This document shows positions 47,626 through 57,352 of a DNA stretch of 64,000 bases, piece by piece. The notes under the pieces were generated by a model that was not told where the DNA came from, ran no database searches, and saw nothing but the letters and a program-made list of their open reading frames with translations. Each line of letters opens with the position of its first letter. Position 1 is the stretch's first letter. The translations under genes were made by a program, and so were the position numbers. The DNA comes from an alpha proteobacterium IMCC14465. GTDB lineage: Bacteria > Pseudomonadota > Alphaproteobacteria > RS24. The stretch is from assembly GCA_000293845.2 (NCBI GenBank), contig ALYF01000003.1:248001-312000 (forward strand), in the 5' to 3' direction.

Positions 47626-48423
47626 ATGAAACTAGTCGTAAATGGTTGCGCCGGAAGAATGGGACAAACGCTTGTCCGCCTCATCGCAGAAGATGAGCGC
47701 TTAACGCTTGCGGGCGCATTAGAGCATGCCAATAGCCCGGCTCTCAATGAAGATGCCGGTAAGCTAGCAGGGTTGGATGCGCTTGGCGTAACCGTCACGG
47801 ATAACGCGCTGGATGTTCTGAAAGATGCAGATGGGGTGATTGATTTCTCTGACCCGGCCGCCAGCACAGCGCTATCAGCACTCGCGGCGCAAACAAGAAG
47901 TGTGCATGTAATCGGCACAACGGGATTTACCCCCGAACAAGAAGCAAGCATCGAAGCCGCCGCACGCCATGCTGTGATTGTAAAATCCGGCAATATGAGC
48001 CTTGGCATTAATTTGCTTGCCAATCTCGTTAAGCAAGCCGCCGCCAGCCTTGATAATTCATGGGATATTGAAATTCTCGATATGCATCACCGCCATAAGG
48101 TGGATGCGCCATCCGGCACAGCCTTGATGCTTGGCGAAGCTGCTGCCGAAGGGCGCGGCATATCACTGGATGATGCCGCCGAACGTGGACGTGACGGGCT
48201 AACTGGCCCGCGTGCGCCGGGGGCAATTGGCATTGCGGCATTGCGCGGCGGCAGTGTTGTCGGCGATCATCAGCTTATTCTGGCAGGGCCGAATGAACGC
48301 CTTGTGCTCAGTCACCATGCCGAAAGTCGGGACATTTTTGCGCAAGGCGCACTCCAAGCCGCCTTATGGGGCGGGGACAAATCCCCCGGCCTTTACGCCA
48401 TGTCTGATGTTTTAGGTCTATAG
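47626..48423 (+). CDS. dapB: 4-hydroxy-tetrahydrodipicolinate reductase
   Basis: NAD(P)H-dependent reductase of the lysine/diaminopimelate pathway. 265 residues. N-terminal Rossmann [13 protein letters not shown], the [12 protein letters not shown] loop, [11 protein letters not shown], and the catalytic signature [23 protein letters not shown] at 47626 shows no clear ribosome binding site, although its position fits the family. Ends in TAG at 48421, which overlaps the TAGGAGG of gpmA. Confidence 0.96.
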   Translation: MKLVVNGCAGRMGQTLVRLIAEDERLTLAGALEHANSPALNEDAGKLAGLDALGVTVTDNALDVLKDADGVIDFSDPAASTALSALAAQTRSVHVIGTTGFTPEQEASIEAAARHAVIVKSGNMSLGINLLANLVKQAAASLDNSWDIEILDMHHRHKVDAPSGTALMLGEAAAEGRGISLDDAAERGRDGLTGPRAPGAIGIAALRGGSVVGDHQLILAGPNERLVLSHHAESRDIFAQGALQAALWGGDKSPGLYAMSDVLGL

Positions 48424-48434
48424 GAGGCGACATA

Positions 48435-49043
48435 ATGGGATGTTTGGTGCTTGTGCGGCATGGGCAGAGTGAATGGAATGCAAAAAATTTGTTCACGGGC
48501 TGGCGCGATCCGGACCTGACAGAAAAAGGTGTTGAAGAAGCTGTTCAAGCTGGCAACACGCTGAAGCAGGCTGGCTATCATTTTGATATTGCATTTACGT
48601 CCGACTTACAGCGCGCGCAAAAAACCTGCGCCCTTATACTTGATGCTCTGGGCGCGAGCGACCTCGACGTTATCAGAGACCAAGCGCTGAATGAGCGTGA
48701 CTATGGCGACCTTGCTGGCCTCAATAAAGATGACGCACGTGAAAAATGGGGCGAGGAGCAGGTTCATATTTGGCGGCGTTCTTATGATATTCCCCCGCCC
48801 GGTGGCGAAAGCTTGAAGGATACGGCTGACCGCGTCTTGCCTTATTACGACGCCAGCATTAAGCCCCGGCTTTTGACGGGTGAGACTGTACTCGTTGCCG
48901 CGCATGGCAACTCATTACGCGCCCTGGTTATGATGCTGGAAGGGCTGTCGCAGGAAGAAATTCTCGCCAGAGAAATCGGCACGGGTGAACCAATTATTTA
49001 TGATATTTCTGATACTGGCGCGGCGGCACTCAAAACTCTTTAA
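48435..49043 (+). CDS. gpmA: 2,3-bisphosphoglycerate-dependent phosphoglycerate mutase
   Basis: Glycolytic interconversion of 3- and 2-phosphoglycerate. 202 residues. The phosphohistidine loop is [20 protein letters not shown], followed by [32 protein letters not shown] and the second catalytic histidine in [12 protein letters not shown]. It is shorter than the 250-residue enteric enzyme, as in rhizobial GpmA. The start has a strong TAGGAGG eight bases upstream that overlaps the dapB stop, so the pair is probably cotranscribed. Confidence 0.95.
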   Translation: MGCLVLVRHGQSEWNAKNLFTGWRDPDLTEKGVEEAVQAGNTLKQAGYHFDIAFTSDLQRAQKTCALILDALGASDLDVIRDQALNERDYGDLAGLNKDDAREKWGEEQVHIWRRSYDIPPPGGESLKDTADRVLPYYDASIKPRLLTGETVLVAAHGNSLRALVMMLEGLSQEEILAREIGTGEPIIYDISDTGAAALKTL

Positions 49044-49068
49044 TCCCAAAACCCGCACGCTTTTGCTG

Positions 49069-49116
49069 ACCATTATATTCACCAGTATCTTCACTATTAT
49101 AGTCACCAGTATCATC
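49069..49116. repeat. 24-bp imperfect tandem repeat between gpmA and ogt
   Basis: Two 24-bp units (a-c-c/t-attata-t/g-tcaccagtatc-t/a-tc, 21 of 24 identical) lie between the convergent gpmA and ogt genes. The second ends on the ogt stop codon. Confidence 0.88.
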
Positions 49117-49654
49117 AGAGCGCGACAGAAACAGGCGCGCCCTCTGCGGCAAGTAGGCATTTTTTGACATCCAGTCCCCATCGATAGCCATGCAAATGAC
49201 CTGTCGAGCCAATAACGCGGTGGCAAGGAACAACCAGCGAAATCGGATTCTTCCCCACAGCAGTCCCTATAGCGCGCGGCGCGCTGTCTAAATCCGCAGC
49301 AATTTGTCCATAGGTAACTGTCGTGCCAACCGGAATTTCCATCAAACGGTGCCAGACCCGTTTCTGAAAATCCGTACCGCGTAATAACACAGGCACTTTG
49401 TTGGGTTGAGTGAGTATCTGTTTTGCCAGCGATGCCAGCTTTGCAGGCTGAGTTACCACGTCATGACAGCGAAGTTGCTTGGATAAATTAGCCATGACCG
49501 CTTCTTCATTCATTTTCGTGCCTGCAAAACCCAGACCAATAAGGTTTAATGAAGAAGGTAGTTTATTTTCTGCTGATGCATCTTCGGCGACTAAAATCAT
49601 ACGTCCCAATGGCGTATCAAATCCTGCCGCATAATTATTCTTATTTTGAGACAT
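49115..49654 (-). CDS. ogt: Methylated-DNA-protein-cysteine S-methyltransferase
   Basis: Suicide repair of O6-alkylguanine. 179 residues. The acceptor cysteine lies in the signature ISLVVPCHRVIGSTGHLHGYRWGLDVKKCLLAAEGA, with the helix-turn-helix region FQKRVWHRLMEIPVGTTVTYGQIAADL before it. The N-terminal domain (1-90) is divergent, as usual for Ogt. Single-function protein with no Ada domain. Convergent with gpmA. Confidence 0.95.
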   Translation of the reverse strand: MSQNKNNYAAGFDTPLGRMILVAEDASAENKLPSSLNLIGLGFAGTKMNEEAVMANLSKQLRCHDVVTQPAKLASLAKQILTQPNKVPVLLRGTDFQKRVWHRLMEIPVGTTVTYGQIAADLDSAPRAIGTAVGKNPISLVVPCHRVIGSTGHLHGYRWGLDVKKCLLAAEGAPVSVAL

Positions 49655-49699
49655 GCGCCTAGCTTAGTCGCAAAAAAGATTTATGCAAATGGCAGGATA

Positions 49700-50170
49700 T
49701 TAAGCCGCACGGTAGTTTTGCAGGGCATCATCTAGCGCATCGGCAAAGTCACAGCGCTCATCTGGCCCAAGGAAAGAGGCTATTTCAAGCTTTTGCCCAT
49801 GCGAGGTGAGCAGTAATGGGCCAACCGCGCGTTCCGATTTCAAGAGCTGGAGACGAACCCAATAAGGGTCAAAAGCTTTAAGGTCGGTCGCCACGCCGTC
49901 CCAGCCTGTTGTCACGGTCAGCCGGTTGTCACAAATCTCCACAAGCTCATAACGCTTGGCGGCGCGATAATTAAGCCGGAAAGCCAAATACAACATCAAA
50001 ATATCAAGACCGAAAAATCCGAAAACAGGCCACGCACCAATCATTAAAAAGAAAGTTCCTGAAATCAGGCAAATAGCTGTCACCAGCGACATGAGCACGA
50101 TAAAGCCCACATTGTTGAGTGAACAATTAGGACGCAATATGGCACTGAAAAAAGGCTTTTCATCAGACAT
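49700..50170 (-). CDS. DUF2244 membrane protein
   Basis: 156-residue protein of the alphaproteobacterial DUF2244 family. Two adjacent membrane segments (about 22-45 and 46-66, VGFIVLMSLVTAICLISGTFFLMIGAWPVFGFFGLDILMLYLAF) are followed by a cytosolic part with RLNYRAAKRYELVEI and DPYWVRLQL. Function unknown. It is divergent from nth, as in many alphaproteobacteria, where the gene is often beside nth. Confidence 0.8.
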   Translation of the reverse strand: MSDEKPFFSAILRPNCSLNNVGFIVLMSLVTAICLISGTFFLMIGAWPVFGFFGLDILMLYLAFRLNYRAAKRYELVEICDNRLTVTTGWDGVATDLKAFDPYWVRLQLLKSERAVGPLLLTSHGQKLEIASFLGPDERCDFADALDDALQNYRAA

Positions 50171-50269
50171 ATAGTTATAATAAGTCTTAAAGAGCTAACC
50201 TCAAGTGAAGGAGGTGCGTCTTAATCTCGCAGTATTTCATGACAATCTGACAAGAAGATAAAACCTAGA

Positions 50270-50911
50270 ATGAAAGTTTCCCAGATACCTGAATTTTTTG
50301 CCCGCCTTGCCGCGTCCATGCCGGACCCGCAGGGTGAGCTAGACTATGTGAATTTATTCACGCTTGTTGTTGCTGTCGTCTTGTCGGCGCAAGCCACTGA
50401 TAAAGGTGTCAACAAAGCGACCAAGGCACTATTTCAACTCGCAGACACGCCAGAAAAAATGGTCGCATTGGGCGAGGCGGGTATTCGTGATCATGTGAAA
50501 ACCATCGGGCTATATCGCAATAAAGCGAAAAATGTTTTTGCCCTGTCCCAACAACTCATCGAGCTTCACAATAGCGAGGTCCCGCAGGACCGCGACGCAC
50601 TTATGGCACTGCCGGGAGTTGGGCGCAAAACAGCTAATGTGGTGCTCAATATCGGTTTCGGAGAGGCGCGCTTTGCAGTGGATACACATGTCTTCCGACT
50701 GGGCAACAGAACGGGCATCGCGCCGGGCAAGAATGAACTGGAAGTGGAAAAAAAGCTCGACCGCCGTGTGCCGGACCCGTATCGGATTAACGCGCATCAC
50801 TGGCTTATTTTACACGGGCGTTATGTGTGTAAAGCACGCAAGCCAGATTGTCCGAATTGTGTTGTGCAAGATTTGTGTCGCTTTAAGGATAAAACCAAAG
50901 CTACAAATTGA
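50270..50911 (+). CDS. nth: Endonuclease III
   Basis: DNA glycosylase/AP lyase for oxidised pyrimidines. 213 residues. The helix-hairpin-helix LPGVGRKTANVVL holds the catalytic Lys; the catalytic Asp is in FAVDTHVFRLGNRTG. The 4Fe-4S cluster ligands are the CX6CX2CX5C in VCKARKPDCPNCVVQDLCRF at the C terminus. Convergent with the following lipoprotein gene, whose stop is next to its own. Confidence 0.97.
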   Translation: MKVSQIPEFFARLAASMPDPQGELDYVNLFTLVVAVVLSAQATDKGVNKATKALFQLADTPEKMVALGEAGIRDHVKTIGLYRNKAKNVFALSQQLIELHNSEVPQDRDALMALPGVGRKTANVVLNIGFGEARFAVDTHVFRLGNRTGIAPGKNELEVEKKLDRRVPDPYRINAHHWLILHGRYVCKARKPDCPNCVVQDLCRFKDKTKATN

Positions 50912-51376
50912 TTAGCCGCGATATTGTCGTCTTTTGAATTTGCTCCAAGCCTTAAAACAAGCAGCATTATCGGCCGTATCATCAGCAATATTCACGCCTG
51001 AAGCGGCAGGGTTTCTCGAATGAAGCCCCGTCGGTTGACCACGGGCATCCAGAAAAACAAGCAAGGTACAGTCTGGCACTTTTTTATCGTCAGGCATGCC
51101 AGCAAATTGCAAGATGGTGGTCTCACCCTCGCGCCATACAAGTGACGGCTCCCCAAGTCGCGCCAGCTGAATATTGGGCGTCGCAGGGTGGAGGCTTGTT
51201 GGTGCAGAAGATTGTGCGCTATCTGAGGATGCCTTGACGGCAGGCGATACATCTGGATTTTTGTCATAAATTGGCGCAGCAAAACCGCCACTCTTTGACG
51301 TGTCGGCATAATAGGCATCACTGGCGCAGGCGGCCAGCAAAACAACACATATACTTATCCACAGAAAATGCTTCAT
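50912..51376 (-). CDS. Predicted lipoprotein of unknown function
   Basis: 154 residues from MKHFLWISI, chosen for the clear lipoprotein signal (ISICVVLLAAC, Cys at 17). The open frame continues 21 residues upstream. After a Ser/Ala-rich linker comes a compact domain with PSLVWREGETTILQF, VPDCTLLVFLDARGQPTGLHSRNP and a Cys pair (PDC, NAAC). I do not recognise the family. Convergent with nth and divergent from the PfkB kinase. Confidence 0.7.
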   Translation of the reverse strand: MKHFLWISICVVLLAACASDAYYADTSKSGGFAAPIYDKNPDVSPAVKASSDSAQSSAPTSLHPATPNIQLARLGEPSLVWREGETTILQFAGMPDDKKVPDCTLLVFLDARGQPTGLHSRNPAASGVNIADDTADNAACFKAWSKFKRRQYRG

Positions 51377-51511
51377 TAAAAAGGCAATTAGCCCGATTTG
51401 AAACAAATGTCCAGAAATTGCCAACATAAAACCAGTCAAAACAACTCATGCGATTAACTTGACCCCAATCGGGCCTTCATGTATCGACAGTTCCAATATG
51501 AGGAGAGCAAT

Positions 51512-52507
51512 ATGGCTACTGAGCAAATTGACATTATTGGAATTGGTGCGGCACTTGTTGATGTCTTTGCGGATGTCACAGATGCAGATCTCGCGCGGTT
51601 AAATCTACCCAAAGGGGCCATGACCCTCATAGACACTGACGCATCACAAGCATTGCTCAGCCAGATTAATATACATACCAGCACTGCGGGTGGGTCTGCC
51701 GCAAACACCATCGCAGGCACAGCCTCGCTTGGCATATCATCCGGCTTTATTGGCAAAGTCGCCACCGACCCATTTGGGGATGTGTTCGCCAAAGACTTGT
51801 CAGCAATGAATATTCATCTCTTGGGGCAACCCCTCACAAATGATGTGCCGACGGGTAAATGCATTGTTCTTATCACCCCCGATGCTGAAAGAACCATGAA
51901 CACGCTCATCGGCGCGGCGGCTTTCATTACGCCAGACGACCTTGATGCTGAGGTGCTCAAACAAACCAAAGTCTTTTTTGCTGAAGGCTATCTTTTTGAC
52001 AGTCCGCAAGGGGCGGAAACATTTTTCACAGCTTGCGACATGGTGCAGGCAGGTGGCGGTAAGGTTGTTTTATCCCTATCTGACAGCTTCTGCGTCGAGC
52101 GACATCTCGACACTTTTACCAAGGCGCTAGACGGTCCTGTGGATATGATTATGTGTAATGATGCGGAAGCCAAGGCGATGTTTGGCGGCACTTCTATTGA
52201 CGATCAATTGAACGCGATGCAACAAAAAAATATTGATGGCGTCATTACCCGAAGCGCAGAAGGCGCGGTGATTGTGATGTCCAATCTCGTAACTGAAATT
52301 GCCGCCGAGACTGTTGAGCATCCGGTAGACCTGACCGGGGCGGGCGATCAATTCGCCGCCGGATTTCTGTCCGGCCTCGCGCTGGGCAAATCCATGGAAA
52401 ACGCCGGGCAGCGCGGTGCAATTGCCGCCGCAGAGGTTATTAAGCATGTCGGCCCGCGCCCACAAGTTAATCTACAAGACCTGATTGCGGGCGCCAACCT
52501 CGCTTAA
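51512..52507 (+). CDS. PfkB-family carbohydrate/adenosine kinase
   Basis: Sugar or nucleoside kinase, 331 residues from MATEQIDIIGIGAALVDVFADV. The PfkB signatures are GGSAANTIAGTASLG near the N terminus and the catalytic DLTGAGDQFAAGFLSGLALG near the C terminus. Alphaproteobacterial relatives are usually called adenosine kinase. ATG at 51512 follows an AGGAG by about seven bases; an ATG at 51479 would add 11 residues. The stop lies in a 13-bp tandem repeat shared with the end of coaA. Confidence 0.9.
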   Translation: MATEQIDIIGIGAALVDVFADVTDADLARLNLPKGAMTLIDTDASQALLSQINIHTSTAGGSAANTIAGTASLGISSGFIGKVATDPFGDVFAKDLSAMNIHLLGQPLTNDVPTGKCIVLITPDAERTMNTLIGAAAFITPDDLDAEVLKQTKVFFAEGYLFDSPQGAETFFTACDMVQAGGGKVVLSLSDSFCVERHLDTFTKALDGPVDMIMCNDAEAKAMFGGTSIDDQLNAMQQKNIDGVITRSAEGAVIVMSNLVTEIAAETVEHPVDLTGAGDQFAAGFLSGLALGKSMENAGQRGAIAAAEVIKHVGPRPQVNLQDLIAGANLA

Positions 52508-52541
52508 ATTTTTCACTTAAATTTTTCGCTTAAATCTTTCT
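52503..52541. repeat. 13-bp tandem repeat over the convergent PfkB and coaA stops
   Basis: Three units (cttaaatttttca, cttaaatttttcg, cttaaatctttct). The PfkB stop is in the first unit and the coaA stop in the third, so the array makes up the whole intergenic space. Confidence 0.93.
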
Positions 52542-53501
52542 GAGAGACACTTGGTCAATCGTGTGGTCAGCTGATTTATGCAAAACAAGGTCAGCACGCC
52601 ACCGCGACGGTAAAATGTTTTCTTCCAGATTGCGCAAATTAATCAACCGCCAAATTTCTCGTGCGACGCGGTCGGCATCCACATCGTCCAAATCTGCATA
52701 GCGCGAGAAATAGGCATCCGGCTGACTAAATGCCGTCTGCCGCAAGCCGAGAAAACGTTCGACATACCACTCCTCAATGACCGCTGGCGCAGCATCGATA
52801 AAGATAGAAAAATCAAAAAAATCTGAAACAAAAGGAATGCCCTCAGACGCGTCATCTGGACGCGCTGGCTGTAAAACATTCAACCCCTCGACAATCAGAA
52901 TATCCGGCTGATCAATTTCGAGATATTGGTTTGGCACAACATCATAAATAATATGCGAATAAGTCGGCGCCTTTAGACCCTTCTCGCCAGACTTCACAGC
53001 TGTGAGAAATTCCCGAAGGCCGGCAAGGTCAAAGCTTTCTGGGAAACCTTTTCTATCTGCCAGTCCGCGTGTTTCCAGCGTTTTATTTGGATGCAGAAAG
53101 CCATCTGTCGTTACCAGCTCAACACTTGGATGATTTGGCCAGCGCGCCAGCAATTCTTTCAAAATCCGCGACGTGGTACTTTTGCCAACAGCAACAGATC
53201 CGGCAACGCCGATAATATATGGCACTTTCTGTGTATTACCGAGAAAGGCATTTGTCGCGCCGTGCAGGGTTTGGATACCCTCGGCATAAAAATTTAATAA
53301 GCGGGACAGTGGCAGATAAATCTGTTCCACCTCGGCGATAGAAACCGTTTCCCCGCGTCCGCGCAGGCCAATAACTTCATCTTCCGTAAGCGGTAGCGGC
53401 GTGTCCTCGCGCAAGCGACCCCATTCGGCGGCCGAGAAATGCCGATAAGGGGAAGGCGGGCTTCCTTTTTCTACGCTGGTTTTATCGTCAGGGTTTTCCA
53501 T
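52530..53501 (-). CDS. coaA: Pantothenate kinase, type I
   Basis: First step of CoA synthesis. 323 residues. N terminus [26 protein letters not shown]-loop [57 protein letters not shown] and [31 protein letters not shown] are all standard for CoaA. Located after hisE in the conserved his-coaA arrangement of alphaproteobacteria, three bases from its stop. Confidence 0.96.
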   Translation of the reverse strand: MENPDDKTSVEKGSPPSPYRHFSAAEWGRLREDTPLPLTEDEVIGLRGRGETVSIAEVEQIYLPLSRLLNFYAEGIQTLHGATNAFLGNTQKVPYIIGVAGSVAVGKSTTSRILKELLARWPNHPSVELVTTDGFLHPNKTLETRGLADRKGFPESFDLAGLREFLTAVKSGEKGLKAPTYSHIIYDVVPNQYLEIDQPDILIVEGLNVLQPARPDDASEGIPFVSDFFDFSIFIDAAPAVIEEWYVERFLGLRQTAFSQPDAYFSRYADLDDVDADRVAREIWRLINLRNLEENILPSRWRADLVLHKSADHTIDQVSLRKI

Positions 53502-53504
53502 ACG

Positions 53505-53864
53505 CTAATCCCCTTTTGAAACCTCTATTTGTTTTGATTGCTGTCTTGATGCTTTTTCCGCGAGACCGGAAACGCCCTGCCTCTTGGCCAGAATATCCCA
53601 AACCTCGTCGGGGCTCACATCCAGCGCCGCCAATAAAACCAACAGATGAAAAACAACATCCGCGGCCTCCTGCGCTAATTCGGCAGGGTTGTTTTGCGCC
53701 GCGGCAAGCAATGCCTCGACCGACTCTTCATTGAGCTTGCGACCAATATGAGCCGGCCCTTTGGCCAGAAGTTTTGCCGTATAGGAAGCATCAGCATCGC
53801 TATTTTTACGCGCGTCTATAATGTCAATGAGCTGATCAAGAATTTCTGATTTTCGAGACACCAT
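53505..53864 (-). CDS. hisE: Phosphoribosyl-ATP pyrophosphatase
   Basis: Second step of histidine synthesis. 119 residues with the MazG-like core: SYTAKLLAKGPAHIGRKLNEESVEALLAA and AQEAADVVFHLLVLLAALDVSPDEVWDIL, containing the EExxE and DxxFH metal ligands. A standalone HisE not fused to HisI, normal for the class. Last of the his genes here; gap of 23 bp after hisF. Confidence 0.95.
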   Translation of the reverse strand: MVSRKSEILDQLIDIIDARKNSDADASYTAKLLAKGPAHIGRKLNEESVEALLAAAQNNPAELAQEAADVVFHLLVLLAALDVSPDEVWDILAKRQGVSGLAEKASRQQSKQIEVSKGD

Positions 53865-53887
53865 TAAGCTTCCCCTTAAGGCTTAAG

Positions 53888-54646
53888 TTAAAGCCTGACT
53901 TCAATACCTGCGCTGCGCATCATCTGTTTTGCTTCCGCGATTGTAAAGTCCCCAAAATGGAAAATACTCGCCGCCAATACCGCGCTGGCATGCCCCTCAA
54001 CAACGCCGCTTACAAAATGCTCAGGATGCCCAACACCGCCAGACGCAATAACCGGCACCGGAACAGCATCCGCAAGCTTGCGGGTTAGAACCAAATCAAA
54101 CCCCTCGCGCGTCCCGTCACGGTCCATTGAGGTTAATAAAATTTCCCCTGCGCCGCGGGCGACCATCTCTTGAGCGAAGCCAACAGCCTCAATGCCCGTC
54201 GCCTCACGCCCGCCATGCGTGAAAATTTCCCATCGCCCCTCATCGGTCTGCTTGGCATCAATGGCGACAACAATGCATTGCGAACCGAATTTAAGCGCCG
54301 ACTCCGCCACCACATCCGGATCTTTAACAGCTGTTGTATTGAACGAAACCTTATCCGCACCAGCCAAAAGCAAGTCGCGCACATCTTGGGGTGTGCGCAC
54401 CCCGCCCCCGACCGTTAGGGGCATAAAGCATTGCTCGGCTGTCATGCGCACCACATCAAATAAAATACTTCTGCGCTCATGGCTGGCCGTAATATCGAGA
54501 AAACATAATTCGTCTGCTCCGGCGGCATCATAGGCGCGGGCGGCCTCGACCGGGTCTCCGGCATCAATAAGGTCGACAAAGTTAACACCTTTGACAACAC
54601 GACCATCTTTAACATCGAGGCATGGAATAATGCGGGTTTTTAGCAT
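53888..54646 (-). CDS. hisF: Imidazole glycerol phosphate synthase cyclase subunit
   Basis: Synthase half of IGPS, a beta/alpha barrel partnered with HisH. 252 residues. N terminus [33 protein letters not shown] with the first catalytic Asp, [30 protein letters not shown], and [20 protein letters not shown] with the second catalytic Asp. [13 protein letters not shown] forms the phosphate site. Overlaps hisA by 7 bp. Confidence 0.97.
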   Translation of the reverse strand: MLKTRIIPCLDVKDGRVVKGVNFVDLIDAGDPVEAARAYDAAGADELCFLDITASHERRSILFDVVRMTAEQCFMPLTVGGGVRTPQDVRDLLLAGADKVSFNTTAVKDPDVVAESALKFGSQCIVVAIDAKQTDEGRWEIFTHGGREATGIEAVGFAQEMVARGAGEILLTSMDRDGTREGFDLVLTRKLADAVPVPVIASGGVGHPEHFVSGVVEGHASAVLAASIFHFGDFTIAEAKQMMRSAGIEVRL

Positions 54647-55368
54647 ATGCCCTCCATCGCCAAAGCGTCTGCTGCATCAAGCCGCCCATCATAGAGCGCG
54701 CGCCCGGAAATAACACCCGTCACACCATGCGTCTCAACTGCTAGGAGTTTTTCAAGGTCTTCAGAGCTTGCCAACCCACCGGAAGCGATAACAGGTATAT
54801 CGATACCCCGCGCAAGCGTAGCGGTTGCCTCAACATTAATCCCCTGCAACATGCCATCGCGATCAATATCGGTATAGACAATAGCGGCGACGCCAACATC
54901 CTCAAACTTCTTGGCTAAATCCAGCGCTTCCATATCACCCGTCTCAGCCCAGCCTTCAACCGCAACTTTGCCGTCACGCGCATCAATGCCAACAATAATC
55001 TGATCAGGGAAGGCGCGGCAGGCCTCTATCACAAGCTCAGGATTGCGAACCGCCGCGGTGCCGAGAATGACGCGCCCAATACCCCGCGACAGCCATCTTT
55101 CAATCGTCGGTAAATCTCTAATCCCGCCACCAAGCTGTGTGGTCAGCTGTGTTGCCGCCAAAATACGGTCAACCGCTTCGACGTTTACCGGCGCACCGGC
55201 AAATGCCCCATCAAGATCAACAAGATGAAGATGTGAAAACCCCTGAGACTGAAACGCTGCCGCCTGTGCCGCCGGGTCATCATTAAACACTGTCGCGCGG
55301 TCCATCTTGCCTTGCTCAAGGCGCACACATTGCCCCCCCTTTAAATCAATCGCGGGAAATAAAATCAT
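54640..55368 (-). CDS. hisA: ProFAR isomerase HisA
   Basis: Isomerase of histidine synthesis, same barrel fold as HisF. 242 residues from [20 protein letters not shown]. Motifs: [52 protein letters not shown], and [26 protein letters not shown] at 55368 overlaps the hisH stop (ATGA). The open frame to a GTG at 55377 adds three residues not seen in the family. Confidence 0.96.
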   Translation of the reverse strand: MILFPAIDLKGGQCVRLEQGKMDRATVFNDDPAAQAAAFQSQGFSHLHLVDLDGAFAGAPVNVEAVDRILAATQLTTQLGGGIRDLPTIERWLSRGIGRVILGTAAVRNPELVIEACRAFPDQIIVGIDARDGKVAVEGWAETGDMEALDLAKKFEDVGVAAIVYTDIDRDGMLQGINVEATATLARGIDIPVIASGGLASSEDLEKLLAVETHGVTGVISGRALYDGRLDAADALAMEGIC

Positions 55369-56003
55369 GGTCGCCACTCCAAAAAGTTTTTAATCAGCTG
55401 CAGCCCAACATGCTGACTTTTTTCGGGGTGGAACTGTGTGCCAATAATATTGTCTTGCCCCACCGCCGCCGCAAAAGAAGTGCCATGCGTGCTGGTCGCT
55501 AAGCGCATATTTGCATCATCGGGACGAAAGACATAAGAATGGACAAAATAAACGGCCGCGCCATCTAGCCCGTCCAACACCTTATGGGGTTTCTCCACAT
55601 CCAGCGTATTCCAGCCCATATGCGGGATTTTATGGGTCGTGCTATCGACCTCAAGTTTCTGCACCTGCCCGGGCAACCAATCCAAACCGGTTGTTACCTC
55701 GCGCTCATGACCTGTCGTTGCCAATAATTGCATGCCAACACAAATACCCAGAAACGGCTTCCCGCTATCCAAAACAGCCATCCGCAACGCATCCGACATG
55801 CCGTCCAGCGCCGCGAGCCCCGCCGCACAATCGGCAAAAGCGCCAACGCCGGGCAGAACAATATAATCCGCCAGCGCCACATCTTCGGCACGCGAGGTCA
55901 GCATCACTTCAGACGTGAGTGATAGGTCAGATGCGACACGCTCAAAGGCTTTTTGCGCAGAGCGCAAATTGCCGGAGCCATAGTCAATTATCGCTATTGT
56001 CAA
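55365..56003 (-). CDS. hisH: Imidazole glycerol phosphate synthase glutaminase subunit
   Basis: Class I glutamine amidotransferase supplying ammonia to HisF. 212 residues. N terminus [21 protein letters not shown], oxyanion region [11 protein letters not shown], nucleophile Cys in [16 protein letters not shown], and the His-Glu pair in [15 protein letters not shown]. The start is TTG at 56003: the product then begins exactly at the family N terminus and GGAG/GAGGG lies upstream; the nearby ATG is out of frame. Confidence 0.95.
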   Translation of the reverse strand: MTIAIIDYGSGNLRSAQKAFERVASDLSLTSEVMLTSRAEDVALADYIVLPGVGAFADCAAGLAALDGMSDALRMAVLDSGKPFLGICVGMQLLATTGHEREVTTGLDWLPGQVQKLEVDSTTHKIPHMGWNTLDVEKPHKVLDGLDGAAVYFVHSYVFRPDDANMRLATSTHGTSFAAAVGQDNIIGTQFHPEKSQHVGLQLIKNFLEWRP

Positions 56004-56042
56004 ACCCTCATCTCCAAAGAGTCTCGTATAGGTCAGGCCAAA

Positions 56043-56639
56043 TTAATTGCCGAGCACGCCTTTTGTGGAGGGAATGTCATCTGCCTTACGTGGATCAATA
56101 TCTATTGCCTGACGCAAAGCGCGCGCCAATCCCTTAAAACAACTCTCGATAATATGGTGATTATTCTCGCCATACATATTCTCAACATGAAGTGTTATGC
56201 CGGAAGATTGTGCGAAGGCTTGAAACCATTCCTTGAAAAGCTCCGTATCCATATCGCCCAGCTTAGGTTTGGTGAAATCCACCCGCCAGATAAGATAAGG
56301 GCGCTGTGACACATCAAGCGAAACACGGCTGCAAGTTTCATCCATCGGGATGATGGCGCTGCCATATCTGACCAACCCTTTAAAGTCGCCAAGTGCCTGT
56401 CGTACAGCCTCACCAATCACAATGCCCGTATCTTCGGTGGTGTGGTGGAAATCAATATGCAGGTCGCCCTTGGCAATGACTTCGAGGTCAATCAAAGAGT
56501 GCCGCGAGAGTTGTTCAAGCATGTGATCCAGAAACCCGATGCCCGTCGAAATATTATAAACGCCTGTGCCATCAAGGTTGAGCTTGACCGTCACACCCGT
56601 TTCTTTGGTTTCCCGCTTAATTTCTGCAGTTCTTGACAT
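56043..56639 (-). CDS. hisB: Imidazoleglycerol-phosphate dehydratase
   Basis: Mn-dependent dehydratase of histidine synthesis. 198 residues. Family motifs: [56 protein letters not shown] and [26 protein letters not shown], with the repeated His/Glu metal ligands. Monofunctional, with no histidinol-phosphatase fusion. First of the five his genes; 39 bp before hisH. hisG, hisD, hisC and hisI are not in the window. Confidence 0.97.
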   Translation of the reverse strand: MSRTAEIKRETKETGVTVKLNLDGTGVYNISTGIGFLDHMLEQLSRHSLIDLEVIAKGDLHIDFHHTTEDTGIVIGEAVRQALGDFKGLVRYGSAIIPMDETCSRVSLDVSQRPYLIWRVDFTKPKLGDMDTELFKEWFQAFAQSSGITLHVENMYGENNHHIIESCFKGLARALRQAIDIDPRKADDIPSTKGVLGN

Positions 56640-56719
56640 ATGCCTACCCAGTATCCGCCTAGATTTTGTTACGGCCTTTTTAACAGGTGTCAGGGTGATT
56701 TGCCAATATTTTGGCGCAT

Positions 56720-57349
56720 TTAGCCATTATGTCTTTTTTTCCGAAGTCGGACACAAACAGCACCACTTCCACCCATATTGGAGGGCGCATGGTCAAAGCC
56801 CAAAACCAAACCCTGTTGTGCCAGCGCGCCCAACCATAGCGGTGCTTGTTTTTTTAATGTTCCCTCACCCTGCACGCCTTTGCCGGTAATAATAAGCACC
56901 CACTTACATCCATTTGAATGCGCGGCACGAATGAAAGTCTCTACTCTTCTTTGCGCGACATTTGCCCTCAAACCATGCAAATCAAGGGTTTGTTCAACAG
57001 GGTCACGCCCCCTGCGCATCCGGCGCAATTCTTTATGGTCAAGTTTTTCAAGCCTGACCGTCGCCTTTGGGACAATCGGTTTTTGGAGGGCAGGCGCAGG
57101 GCTTATGGATGAACGAGGCGTTAGCGTTGGCCCTTGTGTTGGTATTGGCGCTGGCTCATTTACCATGTTTGTAGATTTGGGCGACACGCGCTTTGCCGGT
57201 TTACTAAGCCTCTCAGCCTGATAAGAGACCTTCTGTTTCTTGCTCAGTTGACGCGTTGATTTCGTGACGCGTTGCCAGTCATCAGACATATCGTCACCAA
57301 CAGGTGAGGCGGATTTGTTTTTCCCAGAATTCCTCTCAGAACCCGGCAT
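56720..57349 (-). CDS. Smr-domain protein
   Basis: 209 residues. A basic, Pro/Ser-rich, low-complexity first half ([19 protein letters not shown]) is followed by an Smr domain from about 120, with [24 protein letters not shown] and [22 protein letters not shown]. The DLHG and TGKG motifs are the core of Smr endonuclease-like domains. Small standalone Smr proteins are common in alphaproteobacteria near timA and mltA; mltA is absent here. Its substrate is unknown. Confidence 0.87.
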   Translation of the reverse strand: MPGSERNSGKNKSASPVGDDMSDDWQRVTKSTRQLSKKQKVSYQAERLSKPAKRVSPKSTNMVNEPAPIPTQGPTLTPRSSISPAPALQKPIVPKATVRLEKLDHKELRRMRRGRDPVEQTLDLHGLRANVAQRRVETFIRAAHSNGCKWVLIITGKGVQGEGTLKKQAPLWLGALAQQGLVLGFDHAPSNMGGSGAVCVRLRKKRHNG

Positions 57350-57352
57350 AAT

